The translations under genes were made by a program, and so were the position numbers. DNA of 64,000 nt from Platanthera guangdongensis (Eukaryota > Streptophyta > Magnoliopsida > Asparagales > Orchidaceae): positions 109,538,124 to 109,602,123 of the forward strand of contig CM077147.1 in the NCBI GenBank assembly GCA_039583875.1, written 5' to 3'. Below the pieces are notes generated by a model, which did no database searches, was not told the origin of the DNA, and worked only from the letters and a program-made list of their open reading frames with translations. Of the stretch, positions 10,165 through 22,007 are shown piece after piece. How positions within the stretch are numbered: the first letter of the stretch is position 1; each line of letters opens with the position of its first letter.

Positions 10165-12126
10165 TGTAACACCCCAAATCCCAGGATTGGGTTCAAGTGG
10201 GGTGATACGGCCTGGGAAACGGGCGTGTCCCAGGGCGTGTCCTGCTCTGTATGGCTGAGCAGTCTGTTGAGTGCTCGACAAACTGCACTCGACAAGTTCT
10301 CGAGAGGGAACATGCCCTGTGACACGGGTGTGTACGAGGGCATGTCCCCCTCTGGTCTTCGCTCGACGAAGAGCACGCTAGAGGCATGTCTGCTGTCGTG
10401 TAAGGGCACACGGCCTGTGACATGGGCGTGTCACAGACAGTGTCTTTTTCTGGATTTGGCCAGGGCAGGGAGGCCTGGTGAGCACGGGCAGGTCACGGGT
10501 GTGTCTTTGGGCACACGGCCTGTGACACAGGCGTGTGACATGGTCGTGTCTTACTCGGGTTGAGATGGTTGTATACCACCTCAGGTACACGGCCACAGAC
10601 ACTGGCATGTCTGAAGGCGTGTCAAGTGACACGGCCTGTGACACGGGCGTGTCACATGGTCATGTACTGTTCTGGATGAGTCGATTGTGTGCTGCTTAAG
10701 GTACACAGCCTGTGACACGGGCGTGTCACAGGCCGTGTCAGCCAAAAATTAGCCTTTGTGGCAAAATTGTGGTCGTCCATTTTCTTCCGCTAGGATCTGA
10801 GGGCCCAACTTCTCCCTGCTATTTTAAGGCCAAGAAAGAGAAGATAGTTCTCATTCTAATCTTGGACACTCTCTTTCTAAGGAAGATAGAGAGAAGAGAG
10901 AGCAAGTAGGAGGAGGAGGAGAGGAGTCGGCCACCGGTGGAGCTGTTGAGTTCCGATTCGAGATCCGAGGCCAGTGTTGTGGAGGAAAGACCGCTGCGGT
11001 GCTTTCCAGCTGGCTAGAATTTCATGGATCCAAAGCGATCGTCAAGGGTAACGATCTTCCTTCTTGGACATGTGAAGTCCTTGCTTTTTGGCATGTGCTT
11101 GTGTTTCCCCCACCAGAGGGTGGATTTCTAAGGGATTCCCTAGGGTTGATTCTTGGAATCCCCAATAGTTTGGCATATAGATCCAGAAATGGAGTATGGA
11201 ATAGGCATGCTGTGTGAAGCCCAACTAGATAGGTTGGTTTGGATGGGTGATGTTGCATTTGCGCACCGTAGAAGACTCCGTGGTTAAACATGTAGTTTAT
11301 GGAGTCGAGGGGTTAGACCTGTGAAGGGTAGTAGCAGGAAGTACAGGCATGGTAGTCCAGGAAAAGACCCTTGTGATGCTTGTGATGCTCGATGGGTTGG
11401 ACCTGTGTAGGGTAGTAGCAGGAAGTACTGGTGCGGAAGTCCAGGAATAAACCCTTTGATGCTTGTAATGCTTATGATGCTTGATGGGTTGTGCCTATGA
11501 GGGGTAGTAGCAGGAAATACTGGCTTGGAAGTCTAGGAAAATACCGTCAAGTGTAGCTATGAATGTACGGTTAAGCCTAGGGATGGAAAATGAGTTATAT
11601 CGCTAATGTGAGGCGTGGCTCCTAGCTAACCTATGAATGTAAAGCTAGTACCTTGACGACGGTTTGGCTACGTGTGAGCTTTATGAGCTCTTATGAAGGC
11701 TTTATGCCAAACAGGAAAGATGAAACCGACCCGCACCTTTTATTTAGCCTCGGGTACGCTGTACTCGACGATGGCAATGGGACTTGAGCAATGGGGGTGG
11801 TTGATCTGACCTGCATTATGTCCGTCCGGCTTGGAGACCTAAAATTGCGGTCTGTTAGAGCGCATAGTGAGAGTCTTAGGCCTGCGCGCTATGATACCAT
11901 GGGGGGCTACGGGCCAATCCCGGGTCATTCTAAGACTTAAGTCTTCGGCTGCACGCCATGGAGCAAAATGCTCAAGTTTGTCATTGGGCTTCGGGCCTTA
12001 AATGGCAGTGGGCGACTGGTTTATCCGGTACACCAAGAATGTGCCCTGAGTGCACAGATTGTCGGGCCGCGTGGCTGACGGTTGTGATGGATTGTTTGTG
12101 CGTGAGAGCACAATGTGTGATATGTA
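10165..12126 (+). repeat. 3' LTR of Tek-B, first part (1962 bp)
   Basis: Starts TGTAACACCCC after the polypurine tract. It aligns, inverted, with the LTRs of Tek-C up to the Tek-C insertion site. Positions 12122-12126 (ATGTA) are the target duplication. Several ORFs here (for example 10225-10563) are by-products of the repeat array and are not genes. Confidence 0.88.
10195..10740 (+). repeat. Array of GACACGGGCGTGTC palindromic words (Tek-B LTR)
   Basis: The words CGGCCTGTGACACGGGCGTG and TCACAGGCCGTGTC recur at irregular spacing. GACACG..CGTGTC is self-complementary. The array starts about 30 bp into the LTR and ends about 80 bp before a TATTTTAAG-like promoter element near 10819, so it fills the U3 region. 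It is very rich in CpG. Confidence 0.85.
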
Positions 12127-14614
12127 TGTAACAACCCCATCCGTTCATATGATATATTCTAGAAGGTCCGGCCGGGGCCCCACAGGATATATCACAAAAT
12201 AGTCGGTGAAGGTACAGGATGATACCAGAGTCGCGCATCGCACCTAACACAAAGCATTCTAGCGGAAGCCTAGACTACAACTTGAACTCCTCATGAATGT
12301 CCAAACATAAAACTCCACATTTTATATCATATAGGAATGTCTTACAACACGTACAAAAGAGTTGGCCTTATGGCCTATACAGGGCTTTCACACAGTGGCC
12401 TAAACAATTGGCGCGCAGGCCGGCCACAAGAAAAGAAAACACACAAAAGAACACAGCTAGCCTTCGAGGGCTAGCAGCAGCAGCAGCACCACCCGCAGGA
12501 ACATCAGCCTCTATGCGATCCGCTCGGCTCTCCAGCACCTGGAAAGGGACAATCCACCCACCGGTGGCAAACAAAAGCAACGGTCAGCGTTCAGCTGACC
12601 AAATTATAACGACCCTACCCCTTCTCTCGGGGCAGCGGTAATCTTCCCTGCAGGCATATTAGATCACAAGTATGACAAGCTATATCATCAAAATGTGCTT
12701 TCACGCACACAAGCCATCACAACCGTTCGCCGCCCGGCCCAACGGTCCGTGCACTCAGGGCACATTCTTGGTGTTCTGGCAACCTCTTGCCCACCAACGT
12801 CTCAGGGTTATCACCCAACGGTAAATCTCTTGAGCATTTACTCCATGGCGTGCAGCCGGAGTTAGTCTTCGGACACCGGGATGGCCCATAGCCCCCCGTT
12901 ATGTCATGGCGCGCAGGCCGAAGACTCTTGATATGCGCTCCAACAGACCGCACTTTTTGGTCTCACGTCGGACGGACATAGCGCAGGTCAGATCCTCCAC
13001 CCCCCGTTGCTCAAATCGCCTTGCCTTCTCCGAGTACAGCATACTCATGGTTATATCAAAGGCGCGGGTCGGTCTCACCAATCCTGTTCTTGGCATTCAA
13101 GCCTGGGTATTTCTCTATACCCATTTCCTCACAGCAACAGAGGGTCTTTCCTGGGCACACCAGTACTTCCTGTGACTCTCTCAACAGGTGGACACCGCAC
13201 AAGCACAAATGTCAGGGGTCTTTCCTAGCTCACATGCCAGTACTTCCTGTTACTCGCTTCACAGGTGGACACCCTACGACATCAAGCATCACCAAAAGGG
13301 CCTTTCCTGGTTCCACCAGTACTTCTTGTGCCTCAATCACAGGTTGGACCCAAAACCATCACATGGCTATTTTCCTGGGCTACCACCCCAGTACTTCCTG
13401 CTACTCCTTTTCGCAGGCATAACCCGTAGACTCCTTACACTACACGTTTATCACGGAGTCTTCTCCGGTTCGTATGCAACATCACCAATCCAGACTAACC
13501 TGTCCAGATGGGCTTCACACAGCATGCCTATTTCGTACTCCATTTCCGGATCTACATGCTAACAAAGGGGATTTCAAGCATCCACCCAAAGATTTCCAAA
13601 ACCAGCCACCTCTTGGTGGGGGAAATCACAAAATATGCTAAAAAGGAAGTCTTCACATGGCTAGAAAGAAAAGTCGTTACCCTTGACGACCGCTTCGGTG
13701 TCATGGCCTCAAAGCTAGCTTGCAAGACTCGCAAGATCATCTCTTCCGCAACGCTGGCTTCGGATCTCTCGTTGGTAAACCGCAGCACCACCAGCAGCAG
13801 CCCCCTTTCCTTCTTCCTCCTCCTTTCTCTCTCTCTTTCTCTCTTCACTTGAAGAAAGTTCAAGGCCAAAGAAATGAGAAGTCTTTCTCTGATTTCGGCC
13901 CTTAAGGAAAAAGAAGAAGAAGCTTCAGCCCTTGGATCTAGACTGAAGGAATGGACGGCCACGATTCTGCCAAAAACACATATTTTGACCCGACACGGCC
14001 TCGAACACGGCCGTGTGCCAGGCCGTGTGCCTCAAGCGGTGGTCAACCGACTTATCCAAACCAGTGACACGCCCATGGGACATGCCCGTGTCATGGGCCG
14101 TGTCACCAACACGCCTTCAGACACGCCCATGTCTGTGGCCGTGTACCTGGGTGAAAAAAATCCCAAATCATCCCGAGACTTCACACGACCTGTGACACGC
14201 CCGTGTCCCAGGCCGTGTGCCCAGACACGGCACAAAGACACGCCCTGTCGAAATCCTTCGGCGGGCTGAGTTCGTCGCCTAATTTGACACGCCCTGTGAC
14301 ACGCCCGTGTCACAGGCCGTGTTCAATCTCTCGACACTCGACACTCGCGTCTCGACACTCGACGATCGTCGAATAAAACTCGTCGAGCATGCGACACGGC
14401 CTTGGACACGCCCGTGTCCTGGGCCGTGTGCCTCCTCTCGGCGCATCGCCGAGAGCAAAAATCGTCGAGACAAAGCCCAATCGATGACACAACCTCGACA
14501 CGCCCTGCGACACGCCCGTGTCGCAGGCCGTGTCAACTGACATGCCCTGGGACACGCCCGTGTCACAGGCCGTGTCACTCAAAATTTCCTGTTTCTGCAC
14601 TTTGAGCTGTTATA
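12127..14614 (-). repeat. 3' LTR of Tek-C (2488 bp)
   Basis: On the minus strand it begins TATAACAGCTC (the 5' LTR has TGTAACAGCTC) and ends GGGGTTGTTACA. The ORFs inside are shadows repeated in the other LTR. Confidence 0.93.
13985..14580 (-). repeat. GACACG/CGTGTC word array in Tek-C 3' LTR
   Basis: Same word family as Tek-B: GGCCGTGTC, GACACGCCCGTGTC and TCGACACTCGACACTCG. It occupies the first ~600 bp of the LTR on its own strand. Confidence 0.85.
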
Positions 14615-14629
14615 ATCCTCCCCTCCTAC
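14615..14629 (-). other. Polypurine tract of Tek-C
   Basis: Minus-strand GTAGGAGGGGAGGAT, immediately next to the 3' LTR and similar to that of Tek-B. Confidence 0.85.
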
Positions 14630-14733
14630 AAGAAATTTCGTCCTCGAAATTTAGAGACAGGAAAGCAACAGAAACCAGCAAGAAAAATGTTACAACATAA
14701 AAAAATTTGATATTACAACATTCTCGCTACAGA

Positions 14734-17700
14734 TTACAAAAACAGCTCAGGGAACTCTTCTCGCATGGTCTGCTCGCGCTCCCATGTCAGTTCTTCACGG
14801 CCGCAGTTGTCCCACCGGACTTTTACCATACCGACCGTCTTGTTCCGCAACTGTTTTTCGGCTCGATCTTCGATCTGAATGGGTTTAACGCTCGTTGTTA
14901 GCCCAGACTCCACCGGCACACGATCATCCGTGATCACTTGAGCTGGATCTTTCACGGCCTTCCGAAGCACCGAGATGTGAAAGACATCATGTAACCCACC
15001 CAAGTCCGCCGACAGAGCTAGCCGATAAGTCGCTTCGCCAACTCGCTCAACCACTTCAAACGGACCCAAATATCTGGGACTCAACTTTTTCAATCGTCGA
15101 ATCCTGGAGACACCTTTGAATGGCTTGATCTTCAAGTAGACCCAATCGCCAACCACAAATTCTACGTTCCGGTGCTTGGCGTTGTAGTACTTCGCTTGTC
15201 GATCTTGAGCAATAAGAAATCTCTCTCAAATCGTCCGTATGGTTGAGTTTGCTTCCTCAACCTCATTTGGTTTAACAACCCGAGCTTCGCCGCTTCTACC
15301 CAATCCAAGGGAGTACGACACTTCCTTCCATATAGGGCTTCATATGGTGCCATCCCAATGCTTGCCTGGTAGCTGTTATTATATGCAAACTCGACCATAT
15401 AGAGATGATCTTCCCATCTCTTTCCGAAGTCAAGGGCGCACATTCGGAGCATGTCCTCCATTGTTCTGTTGGTACGTTCAGTTTGGCCATCCGTTTGGGG
15501 ATGAAAGGCCGTACTGAAAGTCAACTTCATGCCCAACAGTCGGTGAACTAGCCTCCAATCATTTGACGTGAATCGCCCATCTCGATCACTTACGATGCTC
15601 CGAGGAACACCGTGAAGACGCACAATCTGGTCAATATATAACTTTGCCAAACTTTCAACTGAATCATCGTGCCTGTTCGGGAGAAAATGTGCTACTTTCG
15701 TTAGCCGGTCAACAATCACCCTAATGGAATCATTTCCTCGCTGCGATCTTGGCAACCCATGCACAAAATCCATGGAAATATCATCAAATTTCCACTCTGG
15801 GATCGGCAGTGACTTCAAATAACCGCCCGGCTTTTGGCATTCCGCCTTCACCATCGCACATGTTTGGCATTTGGATACATAAAGGGCAACATCTTTCTTG
15901 AGCCCTGGCCACCAGAAAAGCTTCTTCATATCATTGAACATCTTTGTGCTCCCGGGGTGAATGGAACACTTGGTATAATGCGCTTCATACATCAGTTCTT
16001 TCCTCAATTTCCCCACATTTGGGACGCACAAACGACCCTCTTTTCGCAAAAGACCGTCATTCCAGGTGAATTTGCCTTCTGGCCCTTCATTCACATAGCG
16101 CAAGAGATCGTTATCCAACTCCGTTGCCCGTCGAACTCGGTCCGCAAGGTCACATTGTACCTCGGTCCAGTACAAACATGCAATGGCAGTGGAATTCTTG
16201 ACAACACAATAGGTCTCCAATGCCTCCAACTCCTGGATAAGACGTTCATCATGCCTTTGTAACCAATTTGCTCTAACCGGAACTCGCCGACTCAAGGCAT
16301 CCGCGACAACATTCCCCTTCCCGGGTGTATAGTGAATCTCGAAAGTGTAGTCCCCAAGGAACTCCAACCACCTTCGTTGTCGCATATTCAAGTCTTTCTG
16401 CTCTAACAGATACTTTAGGCTCTTATGATCGGTATAGATCTCCACCTTCACGCCATAAAGGTAGTGTCGCCACAGCTTGAGTGCAAAAATCACCGCCGCT
16501 AATTCCAAATCATGGACGGGATAGTTTCGCTCGTGCACCTTCAGCTGGCGTGAGCCATAAGCAATCACTTTTCCATTCTACAAAAGAACGCAGCCTAAGC
16601 CGCTCCCTGAGGCATCACTATAAATCACAAATCCATCGGTTCCACATGGCGAAGACAACACCGGTGCCGTGGTCAACCGAACCTTCAGCTCTTCAAAAGC
16701 TCGTGCGCACTCTGGCGTCCAAACGAACTTCTGATCTTTTCGCGTCAGTGTGGTTAGCGGCAAAGCAATCCGCGAGAAGTTCTCCACAAATCTTCTATAG
16801 TAGCCCGCAAGTCCAAGGAAACTCCTGACCTCGGCCACGGAAGACAACATTGGCCATTCTTGTATGGCTTTTATCTTCGCTGGATCCACTGTAATGCCCA
16901 CTCCACTCACCACATGGCCCAAAAATGCCACTGACGATAGCCAAAACTCACACTTCGAGAACTTGGCATATAGCTGATTTTGCCTCAACGTATTCAACAC
17001 CAACCGCAAGTGACTCTCATGCTCAGCTTTGGACTTCGAGTATACCAGGATATCATCAATGAACACTATCACAAACAGATCCAGGTACTCACGAAAAATA
17101 CGGTGCATCAGATCCAAAAACACCGAGGGCGCATTACACAATCCAAAGGGCATGACTGTGAACTCATAGTGCCCATAACGCGTTCCAAATGCGGTTTTGG
17201 GAATGTCACCTTCCCGAATTCTTAACTGGTAATAACCAGACTTCAGGTCCAACTTCGAATAGACCGTAGATCCCACCAGCTAATCAAATAATTCATCAAT
17301 CCGGGGTATAGGATACTTATTCTTCTCGGTCAGCTTATTCAATTCACGGTAATCGATACACAACCGTAACCCACCATCTTTCTTCTTTACAAAAAGCACA
17401 GGCGCGCTCCAAGGTGACATACTTGGGCAGATATAACCTTGCTCTAGCATTTCTTGTAGTTGAACCTTCAACTCAGCCATCTCTTTAGGCGCAACGCGAT
17501 ATGGCGAGCGGGCCACAGGTTTCGCACCTGGCACCAACTCGATCGTGAAGTCAATCTCCCGCTGGGGTGGTAGCCCAGGGAGATCCGCGGGAAACACATC
17601 TGTAAAGTCTGCCACAATCGGAACCTCGCACAAAGTGGCCTTAGGCTCAACAGTCTGAATTAGTGCAAAGTAACACTCCGCACCCTTCCGAACAGCTTTG

Positions 17701-18097
17701 ACTACCTGGAGTGCAGATATCAACGTCCCGCCCACTCCTCGCATACCCGCGAACTTGGTCTTCTGTTCGGTATTTTGGCCCAACGTGATTTCTTTGGACT
17801 GGCAATCAATCATAGCATGCTGCTCCGCAAGCCAATCCATCCCAAAAATCACATCGAATTCCGATATTGGCAAAACAAATGCGGTTAAACGAAAATCCCG
17901 ACTTCCTAACTGAACCGCCACATCGCAAGCTTGATCCGCAAGCATCCAACAACCATTCGGCAACACCACTCTGACGCTATCTGCCTTTGCACGACTGGGT
18001 ATCCCAAGCCGCGTAAGAAACTCACGAGACAGAAAAGAATGCGATGCACCTGTATCAAACAGTGCTCGCGCCAGCGTGTCCCGAATCATCACAAAGC
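14734..18097 (-). pseudogene. Tek-C pol: protease, RT, RNase H, integrase, chromodomain-like tail
   Basis: A nearly continuous frame. Protease [13 protein letters not shown] (about 18050); RT with [24 protein letters not shown] and the catalytic FIDDILVYS (about 17040), all intact; RNase [12 protein letters not shown] and [10 protein letters not shown]; integrase with HHCC finger ending [14 protein letters not shown] and QTDGQTER; then DWVYLKIKPFKG and MVKVRWDNCGREELTWE. The damage is small: in-frame TAG at 17280-17282 (after ELFD) and TAG at 16575-16577 (after CVLL), both where relatives have CAG (Gln), plus a frameshifted patch at about 15160-15290 in the integrase C-terminal part. Confidence 0.9.
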
Positions 18098-18181
18098 CTA
18101 TGACAAACATGTCACACACACAAACCACAAACATAGGAGTACTAAGTAAAACATACAAACAATAGCAAACTAAACTCATAC
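18098..18181 (-). other. Intron-like GT...AG spacer between gag and protease (Tek-C, 84 bp)
   Basis: On the minus strand: donor TCACAG|GTATGAG, acceptor TGTCATAG|GC. The length is a multiple of three and there is no stop, so it can be translated as 28 extra, mostly hydrophobic residues. Removal joins the gag VTG to FVMIRD and the protease motif, as in the other families. Confidence 0.62.
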
Positions 18182-19238
18182 CTGTGACCACGTCACTCTG
18201 CTTGATGGCCTCTTGCAGGCCAAGATTGTAGACCCGGGGTTGCGCCTGCAAGGCAGAAGAATCCACCACCGCCTTTCCTTTTTCCGCATAAGATGCTCCC
18301 GCCTTCTTTTCACTCTTTGGCGGCATCCGACAGTCTCGCGCATTATGTCCCATCCGGCCACAATTGAAACAGGTACGAGTGTCTGGCTTGGAGGTTGCCC
18401 CTGATGTTGCTCCCATTGCAACTGATGAAGGAGCTTGTCCACTAGGCTTGGACTTCTTACCCCATCTCTTCTTATAAAATGATTTTCCCGATCGGGGCGC
18501 CTTCCACTCCGGTTGCGACACAGCCAAAGCTCTCTTCCCTTGCACCCTTTTCATGTCCTTTTCCAACGCGGTTGCGGTGTCAACCAACGCTTGGAAACCT
18601 TGGTTCACAGAACTGGACACAAGGAATCTCAGCTCGTCCCTCAGTCCTTCATAGAACCGATTCGTCTTCCTCTGCTCATCAGCAAAAATTGAACCCGCAT
18701 ACCGCCCCAAGCGAGTAAATTCATGCAGGTACGCGTCAACACTGCCATCACCTTGAGTCAACCGTTGGAATTCATTTTCCATGGCTATCCGTTAGGCCAC
18801 AGGAAGGTGCTTCGCTAGGAAGAGCCGGGAGAATTCTTCCATCGATACTTGGGTTAACGGACGACCCGCCAAATGATGCAACTCCATCTCATCCCACCAT
18901 AAACGAGCTTCTCCTTCAAGCAAGAAGGTGGCTAAGGTAACTTTCTGATGCTCTGCCGTTCCTATCGCCGTCATCACTCGCTTGACGCGCGATAACCAAT
19001 CCTCAGCCTGCGTCGGGGTTCCCGCTCCCGAGAACGTAGGTGGATGGAAGCTCATAAACTGCGTTAGCTGCTTCTCAGCCGCTCGAGGAGCCACATCCAC
19101 AACAGGTTCAGGCCTTGACGCCACCTGTTCTGGCCTCACAGCCGCTTGTTCCTGCCTAAGTGGCTGACCGTGGATCATGGTAAATAAGGCCTCCGCAACT
19201 AAACGCACATGTTCCTCAGACGGTGGAGGTGTAGGCAC
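18182..19238 (-). pseudogene. Tek-C gag
   Basis: Capsid and nucleocapsid protein. The frame runs from about 19238 or slightly upstream (no clean ATG; a stop lies in frame near 19290). It has the retrotransposon gag motifs FHPPTFSG, AEDWLSRV, LLEGEARLWW and [12 protein letters not shown], then a complete zinc knuckle [14 protein letters not shown] at about 18360-18320. One in-frame TAA at 18789-18791 sits where relatives have Gln (CAA). It shares a frame with pol, so Gag-Pol would be one polyprotein. Confidence 0.85.
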
Positions 19239-19510
19239 CGCGGCTGGTGCCGTACTTTCATCAGAACGCTGGGACTCAGACGGCCCAGCTCCACTTCATG
19301 TCACCTAAAGGTGGAGAAGACACACACATTAGCGGTCGTACCCAAGCAATCAACACAAAAGAAGAACACACAGGTTCCTCAAACACACAAATATGCATTC
19401 CTATCATGGACATTCAGGAGTTCATTCGTAGACTTTGGTGTGCACAAACACGTGCTCGCCACACCACAAAAGAAGTCGACCATGACTTCGAGAGGGAACG
19501 ACCAAGACGA

Positions 19511-19523
19511 CTGATACCAAAAA
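19511..19523 (-). other. Primer-binding site of Tek-C (initiator Met tRNA)
   Basis: Minus-strand TTTTTGGTATCAG directly after the 5' LTR. TGGTATCAG is the start of the plant initiator tRNA-Met complement. Confidence 0.85.
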
Positions 19524-22002
19524 TGTAACAACCCCATCAGTTCATATGATATATTCTAGAAGGTCCGGCCGGGGCCCCACAGGATATATCACAAAACAGT
19601 CGGTGAAGGTACAGGATGATACCAGAGTCGCGCATCGCACCTAACACAAAGCATTCTAGCGGAAGCCTAGACTACAACTTGAACTCCTCATGAATGTCCA
19701 AACATAAAACTCCACATTTTATATCATATAGGAATGTCTTACAACACGTACAAAAGAGTTGGCCTTATGGCCTATACAGGGCTTTCACACAGTGGCCTAA
19801 ACAATTGGCGCGCAGGCCGGCCACAAAAAAAGAAAACACACAAAAGAACACAGCTAGCCTTCGAGGGCTAGCAGCAGCAGCAGCACCACCCGCAGGAACT
19901 ATGCGATCCGCTCGGCTCTCCAGCACCTGGAAAGGGACAATCCACCCACCGGTGGCAAACAAAAGCAACGGTCAACGTTCAGCTGACCAAATTATAACGA
20001 CCCTACCCCTTCTCTCGGGGCAGCGGTAATCTTCCCTGCAGGCATATTAGATCACAAGTATGGCAAGCTATATCATCAAAATGTGCTTTCACGCACACAA
20101 GCCATCACAACCGTTCGCCGCCCGGCCCAACGGTCCGTGCACTCAGGGCACATTCTTGGTGTTCTGGCAACCTCTTGCCCACCACCGTCTCAGGGTTATC
20201 ACCCAACGGTAAATCTCTTGAGCATTTACTCCATGGCGTGCAGCCGGAGTTAGTCTTCGGACACCGAGATGGCCCGTAGCCCCCCGTTGTGTCATGGCGC
20301 ACAGGCCGAAGACTCTTGCTATGCGCTCCAACAGACCGCACTTTTTGGTCTCACGTCGGACGGACATAGCGCAGGTCGGATCCTCCACCCCCCGTTGCTC
20401 AAATCACCTTGCCTTCTCCGAGTACAGCGTACTCATGGCTATATCAAAGGCGCGGGTCGGTCTCACCAATCCTGTTCTTGGCATTCAAGCCTGGGTATTT
20501 CTCTATACCCATTTCCTCACAGCAACAGCGGGTCTTTCCTGGGCACACCAGTACTTCCTGTGACTCTCTCCACAGGTGGACACCGCACAAGCACAAATGT
20601 CAGGGGTCTTTCCTAGCTCACATGCCAGTACTTCCTGTTACTCGCTTCACAGGTGGACACCCTACGACATCAAGCATCACCAAAAGGGCCTTTTCTGGTT
20701 CCACCAGTACTTCCTGTGCCTCAATCACAGGTTGGACCCAAAACCATCACATGGCTATTTTCCTGGGCTACCACCCCAGTACTTCCTGCTACTCCTTTTC
20801 GCAGGCATAACCCGTAGACTCCTTACACTACACGTTTATCACGGAGTCTTCTCCGGTTCGTATGCAACATCACCAATCCAGACTAACCTGTCCAGATGGG
20901 CTTCACACAGCATGCCTATTTCGTACTCCATTTCCGGATCTATATGCTAACAAAGGGGATTTCAAGCATCCACCCAAAGATTTCCAAAACCAGCCACCTC
21001 TTGGTGGGGGAAATCACAAAATATGCTAAAAAGGAAGCCTTCACATGGCTAGAAAGAAAAGTCGTTACCCTTGACGACCGCTTCGGTGCCATGGCCTCAA
21101 TGCTAGCTTGCAAGACTCGCAAGATCGTCTCTTCCACAACGCTGGCTTCGGATCTCTCGTTGGTAAACCGCAGTACCACCAGCAGCAGCCCCCATTCCTT
21201 CTTCCTCCTCCTTTCTCTCTCTCTTTCTCTCTTCACTTGAAGAAAGTTCAAGGCCAAAGAAATGAGAAGTCTTTCTCTGATTTCGGCCCTTAAGGAAAAA
21301 GAAGAAGAAGCTTCAGCCCTTGGATCTAGACTGAAGGAATGGACGGCCACGATTCTGCCAAAAACACATATTTTGACCCGACACGGCCTCGAACACTGCA
21401 GTGTGCCAAGCCGTGTGCCTCAAGCGGTGGTCAACCGACTTATCCAAACCAGTGACACGCCCATGGGACACGCCCGTGTCATGGGCCGTGTCACCAACAC
21501 GCCTTCAGACACGCCCATGTCTGTGGTCGTGTACCTGGGTGAAAAAAATCCCAAATCATCCCGAGACTTCACACGGCCTGTGACACGCCCGTGTCCCAGG
21601 CCGTGTGCCCAGACACGGCACAAAGACACGCCCTGTCGAAATCCTTCGGCGGGCTGAGTTCGGCGCCTAATTTGACACGCCCTGTGACACGCCCGTGTCA
21701 CAGGCCGTGTTCAATCTCTCGACACTCGACACTCGCGTCTCGACACTCGACGATCGTCGAATAAAACTTGTCGAGCATGCGACACGGCCTTGGACACGCC
21801 CGTGTCCTGGGTCGTGTGCCTCCTCTCGGCGCATCGCCGAGAGCAAAAATCGTCGAGACAAAGCCCAATCGTCGACACAACCTCGACACGCCCTGCGACA
21901 CGCCCGTGTCGCAGGCCGTGTCAACTGACACGCCCTGGGACACGCCCGTGTCACAGGCCGTGTCACTCAAAATTTCCTGTTTCTGCACTTTGAGCTGTTA
22001 CA
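19524..22002 (-). repeat. 5' LTR of Tek-C (2479 bp)
   Basis: TGTAACAGCTC ... GGGGTTGTTACA on the minus strand, next to the primer site. It differs from the 3' LTR at about 40 positions by hand count. A 9-bp gap near 19899 is the only larger difference noticed. Confidence 0.94.
21370..21970 (-). repeat. GACACG/CGTGTC word array in Tek-C 5' LTR
   Basis: Counterpart of 13985-14580; many of the LTR differences fall in these words and are C/T or G/A changes. Confidence 0.85.
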
Positions 22003-22007
22003 ATGTA

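Larger units (their letters stand above)
12127..22002 (-). mobile_element. Tek-C : complete Ty3/Gypsy chromovirus (9.9 kb) nested in Tek-B LTR
   Basis: It has two LTRs (12127-14614 and 19524-22002), polypurine tract, one long gag-pol frame, and primer site, all on the minus strand. The five-base duplication ATGTA flanks it at 12122-12126 and 22003-22007. A hand comparison of the two LTRs finds about 40 substitutions and one 9-bp indel over about 2.48 kb (roughly 1.6%), so it is among the youngest insertions here. Order: LTR, PBS, gag, intron-like spacer, PR, RT, RNase H, INT, chromodomain-like tail, PPT, LTR. Confidence 0.95.

Noticed and set aside
10225..10644. ORFs on both strands of about 60-112 codons rich in Thr-Arg-Pro-Cys or Ser-Gln-Ala-Val
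   Set aside because: They are translations of the GACACGGGCGTGTC word array and recur in the Tek-C LTRs.
13021..13962. ORFs of 114-136 codons (also at 20409-21350)
   Set aside because: They lie within the Tek-C LTRs, appear in both LTR copies, and have no domain signal.
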